NCBI RefSeq assembly: GCF_002930105.1
Contig: NZ_PJRN01000013.1
Coordinates: forward strand, 62,001-126,000
Direction of reading: 5' to 3'
DNA: 64,000 bases
From: Billgrantia saliphila
GTDB lineage: Bacteria > Pseudomonadota > Gammaproteobacteria > Pseudomonadales > Halomonadaceae
Each line of letters starts with the position of its first letter. Within the stretch, counting starts at the first letter, position 1. The translations under genes were made by a program, and so were the position numbers. The notes beneath the pieces are model-generated. The model was not told the origin of the DNA. It saw only the letters and a program-made list of their open reading frames with translations, and did no database searches. Shown here piece by piece: positions 26,051-39,284 of this stretch.

Positions 26051-27165
26051 ACGGAGAGGCAAGGACGCCAACGACACGCGACTGGCTGGCGCTGTACCAC
26101 CTGCCGGGCATGGGCGCCGCGCGACTGGCCGAGCTGGTTGCCGCCACGACCGACTGGCCCGAGGGCTGGCTGTCGCGCCTGCCCCGTTCGGCGGCCACGG
26201 CACTGCGCCTGTGGCTCGATCACCCGGCACGCTCGCCGATCGCCCCGACCGTGGAAGCCGGAATGGCCTGGCTGGACGCCGCACCGGCGCGGCACTTGTT
26301 GCATTCGGGTCATCCGGCCTGGCCGGCACTGCTCGAACAGATTGCCGATCCGCCGCCGCTGCTATGGGCGTTGGGTGACCTCGCCGCGCTGCAGCCGCCG
26401 GCCCTGGCCATCGTCGGTTCGCGCCGGCCAACCCGTGAAGGACTGGCCAACGCCGCCGCCTTCGGCCGCGAACTGGCCGTTCGCGACTGGTGCGTGGTCA
26501 GCGGCCTGGCGCTGGGCGTCGATGGCGCCACCCAGCAGGCCGCCATCGACGCCGGCGGTCGCAGCGTGGCGGTACTCGGCTGCGGCGCCGATGTCATCTA
26601 TCCGCCGCGCCATGCGCGGCTCTATCACCAGCTGCTCGACCGGGGCGGGCTGATTCTCGCCGAGCATCCGCCCGGCACGCGGGCGCGGCCGGGCTTCTTT
26701 CCGCGGCGCAACCGCATCGTCACCGGACTCTCGCTGGGCGTGCTGGTGGTGGAGGCCGCGGAGAAGAGCGGCTCGCTGGTCAGTGCGCGGCTGGCCATGG
26801 AACAGAATCGCGAAGTCTTCGCCCTGCCCGGGTCGATCCACAACCCCCAGGCGCGCGGCTGTCTGCAACTGATCCGCCAGGGCGCGGTGCTGGTGCGCCA
26901 TGTCGACGACATCCTCCAGGAACTGACGCACTGGGCCGCCTCGCCCGCGCTGGCCACGCCGGCTCCCACGCCGAGCGCCGGCGACGGGGGCGACCCCCTG
27001 CTGCGCTGGCTCAGCGATGCTCCCTCGCCGCTCGATGCGTTGGTCTCGCTGACCGGTCTGGCCGTGCCCGAGTGTCAGCGGCGCCTGCTCGAGCTGGAAC
27101 TCGAGGGGCGCGCCGCCCAGGCGCCCGGCGGCTGGGTGCGCCTGCCGGATGACATTCGGGCGTGA
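26047..27165 (+). CDS. dprA: DNA-processing protein DprA
   Basis: A 372-residue DprA/Smf, which loads RecA on incoming single-stranded DNA during natural transformation and is conserved even in non-competent bacteria. The Rossmann-fold core has LAIVGSRRPTREGLANA, VVSGLALGVDGATQQAAID, SVAVLGCGADVIYPPRH, FPRRNRIVTGLSLGVLVVEA and SGSLVSARLAMEQNREVFALPGS. A C-terminal winged-helix (DML1-like) region follows (about 315-372). A GTG start at 26047 is inferred: there is no ATG before the conserved N-terminus, and GTGA overlaps the LysM-protein stop, suggesting coupling. Confidence 0.94.
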   Translation: MNGEARTPTTRDWLALYHLPGMGAARLAELVAATTDWPEGWLSRLPRSAATALRLWLDHPARSPIAPTVEAGMAWLDAAPARHLLHSGHPAWPALLEQIADPPPLLWALGDLAALQPPALAIVGSRRPTREGLANAAAFGRELAVRDWCVVSGLALGVDGATQQAAIDAGGRSVAVLGCGADVIYPPRHARLYHQLLDRGGLILAEHPPGTRARPGFFPRRNRIVTGLSLGVLVVEAAEKSGSLVSARLAMEQNREVFALPGSIHNPQARGCLQLIRQGAVLVRHVDDILQELTHWAASPALATPAPTPSAGDGGDPLLRWLSDAPSPLDALVSLTGLAVPECQRRLLELELEGRAAQAPGGWVRLPDDIRA

Positions 27166-27204
27166 TAGCATGAGGTCACTCTCAGCCCGTGTCCGAGGAG
27201 AACC

Positions 27205-27762
27205 ATGATCGAGGCTCATTCGCTCGAAGTCGCTGTTGCCGCATTGCGCGGCGGCGGAGTGATCGCCTACCCCACCGAGGCGGTATGGGGGCTGGGCTGC
27301 GACCCCGATAACGACGAGGCCGTGGCGCGTCTGCTACGGCTCAAGGCACGCGACCCTGCCAAGGGATTGATCCTGGTGGCGGCGTCCATCGACCAGTTCG
27401 CACCCTGGCTCGAGCGCCTGGCGCCGGAGCTGCACGCGCCGCTGGTGTCGAGCTGGCCGGGACCCACCACCTGGCTGGTGCCGGACAATGGCCGTACCCA
27501 CCCGCTGGTGCGCGGCGCCCACGACAGCGTGGCCCTGCGGGTCAGCGCCCATCCCGGCGTGGCGGCGCTGTGCCGCGCCTTCGGCGGACCGCTGGTGTCG
27601 ACCTCGGCCAACAAGGCCAGCGAGCCCCCGGCGATGAGCGTCGACGAAGTGCGCGCGGCCTTCGGCAATGGGCTCGATGCCATCGTCGAGGGCGAGCTGG
27701 GCGGGCTCGAGCGTCCCAGCACCATCCGCAACCTGCGTACCGGCCAGGTGCTGCGCGCCTGA
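27205..27762 (+). CDS. tsaC: Threonylcarbamoyl-AMP synthase
   Basis: A 185-residue Sua5/YciO/YrdC-family protein of the short TsaC type (no C-terminal Sua5 domain). TsaC makes L-threonylcarbamoyl-AMP from threonine, bicarbonate and ATP for t6A37 tRNA modification. Visible family segments: GGVIAYPTEAVWGLGCDP, LLRLKARDPAKGLILVAAS, WPGPTTWLVP, VALRVSAHPGVAALC and PLVSTSANKASEPPA. Length fits E. coli TsaC (190). GAGGAGAA precedes the ATG. It lies between dprA and hemF as in many gammaproteobacteria (dprA-tsaC-hemF-aroE). Confidence 0.95.
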   Translation: MIEAHSLEVAVAALRGGGVIAYPTEAVWGLGCDPDNDEAVARLLRLKARDPAKGLILVAASIDQFAPWLERLAPELHAPLVSSWPGPTTWLVPDNGRTHPLVRGAHDSVALRVSAHPGVAALCRAFGGPLVSTSANKASEPPAMSVDEVRAAFGNGLDAIVEGELGGLERPSTIRNLRTGQVLRA

Positions 27763-29552
<1,790 letters not shown>

Positions 29553-29561
29553 GAGCGACGC

Positions 29562-29822
29562 TCAGCGGCGTTTGGCGATCAGTCCCACCATGCACAGCAC
29601 CACACCGGCCAGCGACAGCAGCATGCCGCCGTTGACCAGCCAGGGCTGGCGCTCCACCCAAGGCACGAAGGCCTGCGGCGTGTCGCGACACACGCCTTCC
29701 AGGTAATCCCAGTGGCCACCCTGGATCAGGGCGCACTCGCGGACGTCACCGAGCTCCCAGAAGTAGACGCCCATCAGCGCGAAGATGGGCACGACAAGCA
29801 GCAGCAGACCAAGTTTCAGCAT
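29562..29822 (-). CDS. Small two-helix membrane protein of unknown function
   Basis: From the ATG at 29822 this encodes 86 residues with two membrane segments: KLGLLLLVVPIFALMGVYFW (about 3-22) and LLSLAGVVLCMVGLIA (about 68-83). The loop between them carries two cysteines (RECALIQGG and LEGVCRD) that could form a disulfide if it faces the periplasm. GGAAATCC just before the ATG supports this start. An ATG at 29906 would add 28 residues but has poorer ribosome-binding spacing. I recognise no family. It sits between aroE and the M48 protease gene. Confidence 0.6.
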   Translation of the reverse strand: MLKLGLLLLVVPIFALMGVYFWELGDVRECALIQGGHWDYLEGVCRDTPQAFVPWVERQPWLVNGGMLLSLAGVVLCMVGLIAKRR

Positions 29823-29990
29823 GGATTTCCAATAGCGATCGAAGAACGTTTGCAAACGTGACGGGAGACGGTCACGGCTGGTCTCGTTTCCTGCGAACCA
29901 ACGCATTTCCCACGTGCCTGTGGTTGCCAGATGAGACATCAGGCTGGTGGCAATGCGCATGGCCCCGCACAGCCGTTTCGACCGAACTCG

Positions 29991-30806
29991 TTAGGGGCGC
30001 GGGCAGTTGGGCCGACGACCTGCCTGCTGCGCTTGTTCGTAGCGGCTCATGGCTTCGTCCATGCGCGCCTGCAGGCCTTCCATGCGCTGGCCATGGCTGG
30101 GGTGGGTGGACATCCACGCCGGCGGTTGGCCGCCTCCCTGGGCGCTCATGTTCTCCCACAGGGCGATACTGGCGCGCGGGTCGAAACCGGCGTCGGCCAT
30201 CAGCTGCAGACCGATCACGTCGGCCTCGCTCTCGTGACGGCGCGAGAAGGGCAGCAGGATACCGTATTGGGCGCCCAGGCCGAGTGCGCTCATCAGCTGT
30301 TCGCCGCCGGGTCCCTCCAGGCCCGAGGCCGACGACAGAATCGACAGGGCGAGCTGGGTCGAGGTCTGGGTCGAGACCCGCTCGTTGGCGTGGCTGGCTA
30401 GCACGTGGCCGATTTCGTGACCGATCACCGAGGCCAGCTGATCCTGGTTCTCGGCGATGTCGAGCAAGCCCGAATTCACCCCCATGTAGCCGCCGGGCAG
30501 GGCAAAGGCGTTGGCCTGCTCGGATTCGAACGCGCGGATCTGCCAGTCCTGGTTGCGCTCTTGCTCCGGCAGCACCGCGACGATCGCATCGGCGACACAC
30601 TGCACGTAGCGCTGCTCCGCCTGGCCGGCCGGGGGCAGCTCCTGCTGATACTGCGAATAGGCTTCGCGGCCCATCTCGTTGAGTTGCGCGTCCGACATCA
30701 GCGTGAGCTGCTGACGTCCGGTCGGCGAGGTGGTGCAGGCGGTGACGCTCAGGGCCAGGGTGGCCACGGCAAGATGGCGAGTCCAGCGCATCGTTCGATA
30801 CCTCAT
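29991..30806 (-). CDS. M48-family metalloprotease lipoprotein (LoiP-like)
   Basis: A 271-residue outer- or inner-membrane lipoprotein zinc protease. The N-terminus LAVATLALSVTACTTSPTGR has a lipobox with the lipidated Cys near residue 24. The zinc motif is HEIGHVLASH (HExxH), and the third ligand is in RRHESEADVIGLQLM. FALPGGYMGVNSGLL is the usual segment before the active site. Size and layout resemble E. coli LoiP (YggG), which degrades damaged envelope proteins; BepA is larger with TPRs. Start at 30806 has AAGGG 8 nt upstream, but an ATG 15 nt downstream is also possible. It is divergent from the DUF815 ATPase gene. Confidence 0.9.
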   Translation of the reverse strand: MRYRTMRWTRHLAVATLALSVTACTTSPTGRQQLTLMSDAQLNEMGREAYSQYQQELPPAGQAEQRYVQCVADAIVAVLPEQERNQDWQIRAFESEQANAFALPGGYMGVNSGLLDIAENQDQLASVIGHEIGHVLASHANERVSTQTSTQLALSILSSASGLEGPGGEQLMSALGLGAQYGILLPFSRRHESEADVIGLQLMADAGFDPRASIALWENMSAQGGGQPPAWMSTHPSHGQRMEGLQARMDEAMSRYEQAQQAGRRPNCPRP

Positions 30807-30912
30807 CGGTTCAGATCCCTTGTGACCCTGGACGGGGTTGACGGTTCGCCACAAGATACCCCGAACTACCGCAAGGTCAACCGTGAACCATGAAAGTCCC
30901 GAGGAGATGCCG

Positions 30913-31794
30913 ATGGATGCCGAACTGAGCCGACGCCTGAGCCGCCTATTGGATCACGTGGAGCACTGGCTGCCCCCCGCGCCGCAGGAAGTCGACTGGG
31001 AACGCGACGTAGCCGCGCTGTGGCAGCGCCACGCGCTGGGCGGGCGGCTGCTGCCGGTGCCGCCGCGGGATGCGCTGGCGCTCGACGACCTGCTCGGCAT
31101 CGAGCGCCAGAAACTGGCCCTGATCGATAACACGCGTGCGTTCCTTCAGGGCCTGCCGGCCAACCACGCCCTGCTGTGGGGCTCGCGCGGCAGCGGCAAG
31201 TCGTCGCTGATTCGCGCTCTGCTCAACAGCCTGGCCCCGGAGGGACTGCGGCTGGTGCAGGTCGACCGCCACGACCTGGCCGGCCTGCCGATGCTGGTCG
31301 AGCAGTTGCGTCACCAGGCGCGGCGCTTCGTGGTTTACTGCGACGATCTCTCCTTCGAAGGACACGACGACGCTTACAAGGCGCTCAAGAGCGTGCTCGA
31401 CGGGGCCCTCACCGGTCCGCCGGAGAACGTGCTGCTTTATGCCACCTCGAATCGGCGCCACCTGCTGCCGGAGTCGCTGGCCGACAACGCCGACACGCAG
31501 CTGGTCGGGGAGGAGCTGCACCACGGCGATGCGGTGGAGGAGAAGATCTCGCTCTCCGACCGCTTCGGCCTGTGGCTCGGGTTCTATCCCTTCAACCAGG
31601 ATACCTACCTGGAAGCCTGCTGCCATTGGGTCACGCAGCTCGGCAGCGCTAGCGACTGGAACGCCGCGGCACGCGCCGAGGCGATCCGATTCGCGACGCT
31701 GCGCGGCGGGCGCAGTGGGCGCGGTGCCTGGCAATTCGCCTGTCAGTGGGTGGGGGGCCGCCGGCTGCACGAGAGCGTCCGGCGGGATTCGTGA
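30913..31794 (+). CDS. DUF815-family AAA ATPase
   Basis: A 293-residue ATP-binding protein of family DUF815. The Walker A loop is LLWGSRGSGKSSLIRAL; the Walker B-like strand is RFVVYCDDLSFEG; and ENVLLYATSNRRHLLPES is the sensor-1 region. The segment DALALDDLLGIERQK before Walker A is typical of the family. The biological role is unknown to me. Start at 30913 is preferred because GAGGAG lies about 6 nt upstream; an in-frame ATG two codons earlier would be too close. It converges with a lipoprotein gene, with abutting stops (TGA then TCA at 31792-31797). Confidence 0.88.
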   Translation: MDAELSRRLSRLLDHVEHWLPPAPQEVDWERDVAALWQRHALGGRLLPVPPRDALALDDLLGIERQKLALIDNTRAFLQGLPANHALLWGSRGSGKSSLIRALLNSLAPEGLRLVQVDRHDLAGLPMLVEQLRHQARRFVVYCDDLSFEGHDDAYKALKSVLDGALTGPPENVLLYATSNRRHLLPESLADNADTQLVGEELHHGDAVEEKISLSDRFGLWLGFYPFNQDTYLEACCHWVTQLGSASDWNAAARAEAIRFATLRGGRSGRGAWQFACQWVGGRRLHESVRRDS

Positions 31795-32433
31795 TCAGCG
31801 TTGTGGTGTCAGTTCGCCGTTCTCGCCGACGGCGAAGCGCAGGGTCGGCGTCCATACCCCGGCCGGCAGGGTCATGCCCAGCCCGCGCAGGTCGCCCGGG
31901 GTGATCACCAGTTCACTGCCCGTGGGCAGTTCGCCCTGGCTGGCGAGCTGGCCGGCCAGCTCGACCATCGGCGCCAGGCGGGTGCGGTCGGCGGCCAGCA
32001 CGTCGAAGGCGACCGGCAGGCGCAGCTTGGTATCGTCCTCCGAGGTCAAGGTCACGTTCTCTCGGTAATTGCCGCTCACCGGCTCGGCGCCGGGGACGTC
32101 GAGCGACCAGCGGAAGCCGGACATCTCCACCGCCGGCATGCCCACCGGCAGCGACAGGCCCATGGCCAGGGTGGCCTGCACGGGCAGGCTGCCCATGCCA
32201 AGGCTCGAGGCCAGCAGCGAGGCGATGTCGCTGGTGTCGAGGCCGGCCTGGATCGAATAGGGGCCGATGCGAACGTCCTCCACCCCCAGCGACGTCACCG
32301 CCAGGCGGAAGGCGAACAGGCCGGTCTGGGGGATGGCCAGGCAGCCGCTGAGCAGCATGGCCAGACTCAAGGGGACGAGTAGACGCCGGCGGCGGCGCGG
32401 CAGGGCGAACGACGTAACGCGGCTCAGGAACAT
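31795..32433 (-). CDS. Putative lipoprotein, possibly LEA14-like
   Basis: A 212-residue predicted lipoprotein. A basic start and hydrophobic core end in PLSLAMLLSGC, a lipobox with the lipidated Cys near residue 31. The mature part resembles the beta-sandwich of LEA-2 (LEA14/WHy) proteins, with FAFRLAVTSLGVEDVRIGPY and repeated alternating hydrophobic strands, but I hold this weakly. AGGAGG precedes the ATG with ideal spacing. If the LEA-like reading is right, a role in desiccation or osmotic tolerance is possible. The gene is minus-strand, upstream of nothing obvious except der, 118 nt below its start on the other side of DUF815. Confidence 0.6.
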   Translation of the reverse strand: MFLSRVTSFALPRRRRRLLVPLSLAMLLSGCLAIPQTGLFAFRLAVTSLGVEDVRIGPYSIQAGLDTSDIASLLASSLGMGSLPVQATLAMGLSLPVGMPAVEMSGFRWSLDVPGAEPVSGNYRENVTLTSEDDTKLRLPVAFDVLAADRTRLAPMVELAGQLASQGELPTGSELVITPGDLRGLGMTLPAGVWTPTLRFAVGENGELTPQR

Positions 32434-32551
32434 GAGTTCCTCCTGTAGGACGAAGCGGATCGACGGGTAGGGGTGGTGGCATGGCAGACCAGGACGGCAT
32501 GCCGGGTGTCGTATCGCGCCCGGCCTGGCGGCCGGACGTATTGGTAACGAG

Positions 32552-33955
32552 TTATCGACGCTTGTTGCGGGCGTCCCGGGTTCGCCCCAGTTCGCGCTGC
32601 TTGGCCTTCTCTCGGTCGCTGGCGCCGGCGAGCGGGTCGTAGGGGTTCTTGCCCGAGCGGAACTCGAAGCGAATCGGCGTGCCGCGCACCTTCAGCACCT
32701 TGCGGAAGGTGTTCGTCAGGTAGCGCTTGTAAGCCTCCGGCAACGCTTCGGTCTGGTTGCCGTGCACCACGATGATCGGCGGATTGCTACCCCCCTGGTG
32801 GGCCATGCGCAGCTTGATCCGTCGCCCATGGACCAGCGGCGGCGGGTGCTGACTGACGGCGTCCTGCAGCAGGGTAGTGAGACGGTTGGTCGACCAGTGG
32901 CTATTGGCCGAGGCGAAGGCGCGCTCGATGGAGGGATAGAGGTCTCCCACACCGGTGCCGTGCAGCGCCGAGATGAAGTGCAGGTCGGCGTAGTCGGCGA
33001 AGCCCAGGCGACGCTTGATCTCGGCACGCATCTTCTCCTTGGCTTCCTGCTCCAGGCCGTCCCACTTGTTGACCGCCAGCACCAGGGCGCGCCCGGTGGT
33101 CAGTACGTAGTCGAGCAGGTGCAGGTCCTGCTCCACCAGGCCGCTGCGTGCATCGAGCACCATGACCGCTACGTGGCACTCCTTGATCGCCTCGAGGGTC
33201 TTGATGATCGAGAACTTCTCGGCGATCTCGCGCACGTTCTTGCGTCGCCGCACTCCGGCGGTGTCGACCAGCACATAGGGCTTGCCGCGCCGCTCGAAGG
33301 GAATCTCGATGGCGTCGCGGGTGGTGCCGGCCTCGTCGAAGACCACCACCCGCTCCTCGCCGAGCAGGCGATTGACCAGCGTCGACTTGCCCACGTTGGG
33401 GCGACCGATGACGCCGATGCGGATGCCCTTGGTGCCGGTGTCGGCCGGCACGCTCAGATCGCGCTCGGGGAAGGGGGCGAGCACTTCCTCGATCAGCGCG
33501 GTGACGTTGCGCCCATGGGCGGCGGCGATGGGCAGCGGGTCGCCGAGTCCCAGCGACCAGAAGTCGGCCATCGCCGAGTGCTCCTCCAGGCCGTCGGTCT
33601 TGTTGACCACCAGCCAGGTCTTCTTCTGGTTGACCCGCAGGTGGTTGGCGATGGCTTCGTCGGCCACGTGGAGTCCGGCCCGGGCGTCGACCAGGAACAG
33701 CACGATGTCGGCCTCGTCGATGGCCACCAGCGACTGCTCGGCCATGGCGGCGTCGATGCCCTCTTCGTCGCCGCTGATGCCGCCGGTGTCGATCACCGTG
33801 TAAGCCTTGCCGCCGAGCGCGCCGTTACCGTACTTGCGGTCGCGGGTAAGCCCCGGGAAGTCGGCCACGAGGGCGTCCCGGGAGCGGGTCAGGCGGTTGA
33901 ACAGGGTCGACTTGCCCACGTTGGGGCGGCCGACCAGGGCGATCACGGGTGTCAT
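32552..33955 (-). CDS. der: Ribosome-associated GTPase Der (EngA)
   Basis: A 467-residue double-Era GTPase needed for 50S ribosome assembly. Two G domains are visible: the first with [18 protein letters not shown] and NKTD; the second with [18 protein letters not shown] and NKWD. A C-terminal KH-like domain follows (about 350-440) and the protein ends with a basic tail ([11 protein letters not shown]). The ATG at 33955 overlaps the bamB stop as ATGA. It is the last gene of the long minus-strand cluster. Confidence 0.97.
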   Translation of the reverse strand: MTPVIALVGRPNVGKSTLFNRLTRSRDALVADFPGLTRDRKYGNGALGGKAYTVIDTGGISGDEEGIDAAMAEQSLVAIDEADIVLFLVDARAGLHVADEAIANHLRVNQKKTWLVVNKTDGLEEHSAMADFWSLGLGDPLPIAAAHGRNVTALIEEVLAPFPERDLSVPADTGTKGIRIGVIGRPNVGKSTLVNRLLGEERVVVFDEAGTTRDAIEIPFERRGKPYVLVDTAGVRRRKNVREIAEKFSIIKTLEAIKECHVAVMVLDARSGLVEQDLHLLDYVLTTGRALVLAVNKWDGLEQEAKEKMRAEIKRRLGFADYADLHFISALHGTGVGDLYPSIERAFASANSHWSTNRLTTLLQDAVSQHPPPLVHGRRIKLRMAHQGGSNPPIIVVHGNQTEALPEAYKRYLTNTFRKVLKVRGTPIRFEFRSGKNPYDPLAGASDREKAKQRELGRTRDARNKRR

Positions 33956-35118
33956 CGGTTGATTTCCAGGGCCTCCAGGCGGCCGTCGTTGGCCAGCACA
34001 TAGATGCGGCGGGAGTCGGTAAGCGGGCGCACGCTGATGCCGGAACCGTCGACTCGGGTACGTGCGGTAAAGCGTCCGTCCTGGATGTCGATCAGATGCA
34101 GGTAGCCTTCGTAGTCCCCTACCACCACGTTGCCGTCGGCAAAGGCGGGCGCGGTGAGCCAGCGACCCTCGAGGTCGCGATTGCGCCACACCTCTTCTCC
34201 GCTGCGGGCGTCGTAGGCAATGACATGGCTGGCTTCGTTGACGGTGAACAGGCGGTCACCCACCAGCACGGGTGTCAGATAGCTGGAATGCTCGCGCTCC
34301 CAGAGGACCTCGCCGCTGGGGGCGTCCAGGGCGACCAGACGGCCGTTGTAGCTGGTCACGTAGAGGCGGCCGTCGGGTGTCAGCACCGGCTGGCCGCCCA
34401 GGTCGACAAGCCGATCGATCTCGCTGCGCCCGCGAGGCACGGCGATACGACGCTCCCACAGCGGCTGGCCGCTGCGGTTGTCCAGGGTGACCAGACGACC
34501 GTTGGCGAAGCCGGCAAAGGTGACCGGGTCGATCACCGTGGGCGTGCCGGTGCCGCGCAGGGTGAGGGACGGCTCGGTGGTGGTGTGCACCCAGCGCTCC
34601 TGGCCGGTACGGCGATCGAGGGCGGTGACGGCGCCATCGACGCTCTGCACCACCAGCAGCGCATTGTTGGGCTGTGGCGGGGCGAGCACTTCACTGGAAA
34701 CGCGCGCCCGCCAGGCGATCTCGCCATCGTCCTGGTTCAGGGCCAGGACCTCGCCGTTGCGGGTGCCGAGATAGACCTGGCCGGCAACGGCGGTCAGGCC
34801 GCTGGAAGCGCCGACTTCGAGATCGGTCTGCCACAGGCGATCACCGCTCTCGGCGTCCACCGCCGTGACGTGTCCTCTTGCGTCGGCGGCGTAAATCACG
34901 CCGTTGTCCAGCGCCGGTGAGATGGGATGCTGGGCCTGGCCGAGTCCCTTGCCGACGCGCGTGCGCCACTCGCTGTCGAGTTCGGCGCGCGCCTCGAAGC
35001 GCTGAAGTTCCTTGGGCGCATAGCGCGGCTCCGCCTTGTTGGCGCAGCCGGCCATCAGGCCCAGGGAGAGGGTGGCCACGAGGGCGAGGGAAGACTTGCG
35101 AAGCATGGTGCGTTTCAT
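33952..35118 (-). CDS. bamB: Outer-membrane assembly lipoprotein BamB
   Basis: A 388-residue lipoprotein subunit of the BAM complex that inserts beta-barrel proteins in the outer membrane. The signal sequence ends in the lipobox LGLMAGC. The rest is an eight-bladed beta-propeller of PQQ-like repeats: [84 protein letters not shown] and [15 protein letters not shown]. Length matches E. coli BamB (392). Its start overlaps the yfgM stop and its stop overlaps the der start, both as ATGA. Confidence 0.96.
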   Translation of the reverse strand: MKRTMLRKSSLALVATLSLGLMAGCANKAEPRYAPKELQRFEARAELDSEWRTRVGKGLGQAQHPISPALDNGVIYAADARGHVTAVDAESGDRLWQTDLEVGASSGLTAVAGQVYLGTRNGEVLALNQDDGEIAWRARVSSEVLAPPQPNNALLVVQSVDGAVTALDRRTGQERWVHTTTEPSLTLRGTGTPTVIDPVTFAGFANGRLVTLDNRSGQPLWERRIAVPRGRSEIDRLVDLGGQPVLTPDGRLYVTSYNGRLVALDAPSGEVLWEREHSSYLTPVLVGDRLFTVNEASHVIAYDARSGEEVWRNRDLEGRWLTAPAFADGNVVVGDYEGYLHLIDIQDGRFTARTRVDGSGISVRPLTDSRRIYVLANDGRLEALEINR

Positions 35119-35774
35119 AGCGTGGCCTCTTCTACGCCCAGATCGTCGAGCTTGAGCTGAATGCCGTAAATCGGCTGGTCGCGCTGCTCGGCGGTCGCCA
35201 GCGCTTCCTGCCAGGCTTGGCGGGCCTCGTCGTCGCGCCCCAGGGCGTGCAGGGCGTCGCCGCGCACGTCGGCCTGCTGGGCGGCCAGCGGGGCCGGGAT
35301 GTCGCGGGCCAGGGTGTCCAGTGCCGACTCGGCGTCATCGTCGGCGACCTGCAGCCGGGCCAGGCGCAGCCTTGCCAGCCCCTGGACGTACTCGCGGTTG
35401 CTGGAGGCGATAACGCCGTCGAGGATGTCGCGTGCCTCGCCCAGGTCCCCCTGGCTCACGGCCAGACGCGCCTCGATCAGGCGCGCCAGGTCGGCATAGA
35501 GCGACCGCTCGTGGTTATCGACGATCTCGGCGACCAGCGCGCGGGCCTCGTCGATCTCACCCTCGACAAGCGCATCGCCACCGGCCATGTTGACCAGCTG
35601 CTGGTAGCGCATCGAGGCCGCCTCGGCCTGGCTATCCTGATAGTTCTGCCAAGTGTTCCAGCCCACCACGGCGGCGACGGCGATGGCGACGCCGGCGATC
35701 AGCGAAAGGCCGTTCTCCTTCCACCAGCGCTTGATGGCTTCCAGCTGTTCTTCTTCGGTTCTCAGCTCCGCCAC
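35115..35774 (-). CDS. yfgM: YfgM-type TPR ancillary SecYEG translocon subunit
   Basis: A 219-residue protein with one N-terminal membrane segment (LSLIAGVAIAVAAVVGWNTW, about 23-42) after a short cytoplasmic stretch (EEEQLEAIKRWWKENG, the family hallmark). The periplasmic part consists of TPR-like helical repeats. In E. coli, YfgM associates with PpiD at the SecYEG translocon and aids periplasmic chaperone networks. Its position between hisS and bamB is conserved. Its stop overlaps bamB's start. Confidence 0.93.
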   Translation of the reverse strand: MAELRTEEEQLEAIKRWWKENGLSLIAGVAIAVAAVVGWNTWQNYQDSQAEAASMRYQQLVNMAGGDALVEGEIDEARALVAEIVDNHERSLYADLARLIEARLAVSQGDLGEARDILDGVIASSNREYVQGLARLRLARLQVADDDAESALDTLARDIPAPLAAQQADVRGDALHALGRDDEARQAWQEALATAEQRDQPIYGIQLKLDDLGVEEATL

Positions 35775-35809
35775 GGGCGGTCTCCTTTCACGGCTAAATC
35801 CGTTTCGTT

Positions 35810-37105
<1,296 letters not shown>

Positions 37106-37134
37106 GACTGGCTCCTTGATGGTCGCCGGCGAGT

Positions 37135-38256
37135 TTACTCCCCGCGGGCGATCACGTCCTTCTCGGCCTGCTCTTTCGCACGTACCCGGTCGCGAATCAT
37201 TCGCTCCAGGTCGTCGACCAGGTGGTCGTTGCGCAGCTTGGTGGCCGGCTTGCCGTCGATGTAGACGAGGTTGGCGGGACTGCCGCCGGTGAGCCCGATC
37301 TCGCTCTCCTTGGCTTCGCCGGGGCCGTTGACCACGCAGCCGATCACCGAGACGTCGAGCGGGGTCATGATGTCCTCGAGACGCTCCTCGAGGGCGTTCA
37401 TGGTGGCGATCACGTCGAAGTTCTGACGCGAGCAACTGGGGCAGGCGACGAAGTTGATGCCCTTGCTGCGCAGGCGCAGGCTCTTGAGCATGTCGTAGCC
37501 GACCTTGATCTCCTCGACCGGGTCGGCGGCGAGCGAGACCCGGATGGTGTCGCCGATGCCGTCCATCAGCAGCATGCCAAGGCCGATGGATGACTTGACG
37601 GTGCCTGAACGCAGTCCGCCGGCTTCGGTGATGCCGAGATGCAGCGGCTGCTCGATCCGTGCGGCGAGCTGGCGATAGGCGGCCACGGCCATGAATACGT
37701 CGCTGGCCTTGACGCTGACCTTGAAGTCGGGGAAGTCGAGGCGATCGAGATGATCGATGTGGCGCATGGCGGATTCGACCAGTGCCTCCGGCGTGGGTTC
37801 GCCGTACTTCTTCTGCAGGTCCTTCTCCAGCGAGCCGGCATTGACACCGATGCGGATCGGGATGCCGTTGTCGCGAGCGGCGCTGACCACCGCGCGAACG
37901 CGCTCCTCCTTGCCGATGTTGCCGGGGTTGATACGCAGACAGTCGACGCCGAGCTCGGCGACGCGCAGGGCGATCTTGTAGTCGAAGTGGATATCGGCGA
38001 CCAAGGGCACGTTCACCTGTCGCTTGATGCGTCCGAAGGCCTCGGCGGCATCCATGCTCGGCACCGAGACGCGCACGATATCGGCGCCGGCTGTCTCGAG
38101 GCGCTGGATCTGTTCGACGGTGGCGGCCACGTCCAGGGTGTCGGTGTTGGTCATGCTCTGCACCGAAATGGGGGCATCGCCTCCCACCGGCACCTTGCCG
38201 ACATGGATCTGGCGCGACTTACGACGAACGATGGGCGATGGGGAATGCATATGCAT
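37135..38256 (-). CDS. ispG: 4-hydroxy-3-methylbut-2-enyl-diphosphate synthase
   Basis: A 373-residue IspG (GcpE), the [4Fe-4S] enzyme making HMBPP in the MEP isoprenoid pathway. The N-terminal TIM barrel has [19 protein letters not shown] and LRINPGNIG. The cluster cysteines lie in VACPSCSRQ and [13 protein letters not shown]. Length matches E. coli IspG (372). The start overlaps the rodZ stop (TAATG at 38254-38258), so the two are coupled. The order rodZ-ispG-hisS is the standard gammaproteobacterial one. As an Fe-S enzyme it depends on the cluster-assembly genes encoded upstream. Confidence 0.97.
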   Translation of the reverse strand: MHMHSPSPIVRRKSRQIHVGKVPVGGDAPISVQSMTNTDTLDVAATVEQIQRLETAGADIVRVSVPSMDAAEAFGRIKRQVNVPLVADIHFDYKIALRVAELGVDCLRINPGNIGKEERVRAVVSAARDNGIPIRIGVNAGSLEKDLQKKYGEPTPEALVESAMRHIDHLDRLDFPDFKVSVKASDVFMAVAAYRQLAARIEQPLHLGITEAGGLRSGTVKSSIGLGMLLMDGIGDTIRVSLAADPVEEIKVGYDMLKSLRLRSKGINFVACPSCSRQNFDVIATMNALEERLEDIMTPLDVSVIGCVVNGPGEAKESEIGLTGGSPANLVYIDGKPATKLRNDHLVDDLERMIRDRVRAKEQAEKDVIARGE

Positions 38257-39254
38257 TACTCTCCCAGGGTGAAACGGGCGACGTTGTTGGCCCCGGCGCG
38301 AGCGCCCAGGTCGACGCTCTCTCCGGCCCAGCTCAGCTCCACGGCAGAGGCGTTGCCGATGGTCAGGCGAAACGGGGGCTCCCCTTCGACGGTTGCCGTG
38401 GTGCCGGGTTCCTGCAGTCCGACGAAAACACGCCGATCGTTGGCGTCGAAGATCTCGGTCCAGGACTGCTCGTTGAAGGCCAGCTCCAGCACGCGACGGT
38501 CTTCGGTTGCCGGCGCCTCGGCCGGCTCCTGCGGCTCATCCTCCGCGACGATGTCCGATGACTCGGCGGGCTGGGCCGGCTCCTCTGCCGGCTCCGGCGT
38601 GACGCTCTCCGCCTCGCTCATGGCGGCGATCAGCTCGGCGCCGGTGGGATCGACCTCGGTGGAAGGCGTCGGGGCGGCCGGCGCCTCGCCACTGATCGGA
38701 TCCACGCCCTCCTCGGGCAGCGGCGGCATGGCCTCCTCGACTTCCTCGCGCGGCGCCTCCTCGACCAGTGTGGTGTTGCCGTCGATGGTATCGACCGACA
38801 CCGGGCCGCTCTCGTCGACCGTGGGCGGTTCGTTGCCGTCGCGGCTCTGCCACCAGACCAGCGTCAGGCCGATCAGGCCGGCGATCACCAGCAGGGTCAC
38901 CAGCCGGAACAGCCAGGCCCCGATACGCGATGGGGGGCGGGTCACCTGTACCGGCGTCACGCGATGCTCGGCCTCCTGGGTGGCGAAGCGCTCGCTGTAG
39001 GCCTGCAGCACGGGACGGTCGTCCATGCCCAGCAGGCGGGCGTAGGCGCGCAGGTACCCACGGCGATAGGTGGCCACCGGTACCTGGTCGTAGCTGTCCT
39101 CCTCGAGCCCGGCGACGACGGCGGGGCGCAGGTTGAGCGCCGTGGCGACCTCCTCGCGGGACAGGCCCTGCGTCTCGCGCTCGCGGCGCAGTTGCTCGCC
39201 TGGGGAGGCCTGGGTCCCGAAGTCGACGGCATCGATGTTGTGGCTGTCGCTCAT
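38256..39254 (-). CDS. rodZ: Cytoskeletal protein RodZ
   Basis: A 332-residue bitopic protein linking MreB to the cell-wall elongation machinery. A cytoplasmic helix-turn-helix domain (about 18-90: [20 protein letters not shown] and [16 protein letters not shown]) is followed by a membrane helix (about 113-134: [19 protein letters not shown]). Next come a long acidic, Pro/Glu-rich periplasmic linker and a C-terminal beta domain (about 255-332, DUF4115-like). The acidic linker suits a halophile. It lies between pilW and ispG. Confidence 0.93.
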   Translation of the reverse strand: MSDSHNIDAVDFGTQASPGEQLRRERETQGLSREEVATALNLRPAVVAGLEEDSYDQVPVATYRRGYLRAYARLLGMDDRPVLQAYSERFATQEAEHRVTPVQVTRPPSRIGAWLFRLVTLLVIAGLIGLTLVWWQSRDGNEPPTVDESGPVSVDTIDGNTTLVEEAPREEVEEAMPPLPEEGVDPISGEAPAAPTPSTEVDPTGAELIAAMSEAESVTPEPAEEPAQPAESSDIVAEDEPQEPAEAPATEDRRVLELAFNEQSWTEIFDANDRRVFVGLQEPGTTATVEGEPPFRLTIGNASAVELSWAGESVDLGARAGANNVARFTLGE

Positions 39255-39284
39255 GGCTGAGCATCCTTCGTCATGAATCGTTGA

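Noticed and set aside
24875..26431. Minus-strand open frame of 518 codons
   Set aside because: Antisense to the LysM protein and dprA, both of which have clear domains.
32762..34003. Plus-strand open frame of 413 codons
   Set aside because: Antisense to der, whose two GTPase domains are complete.
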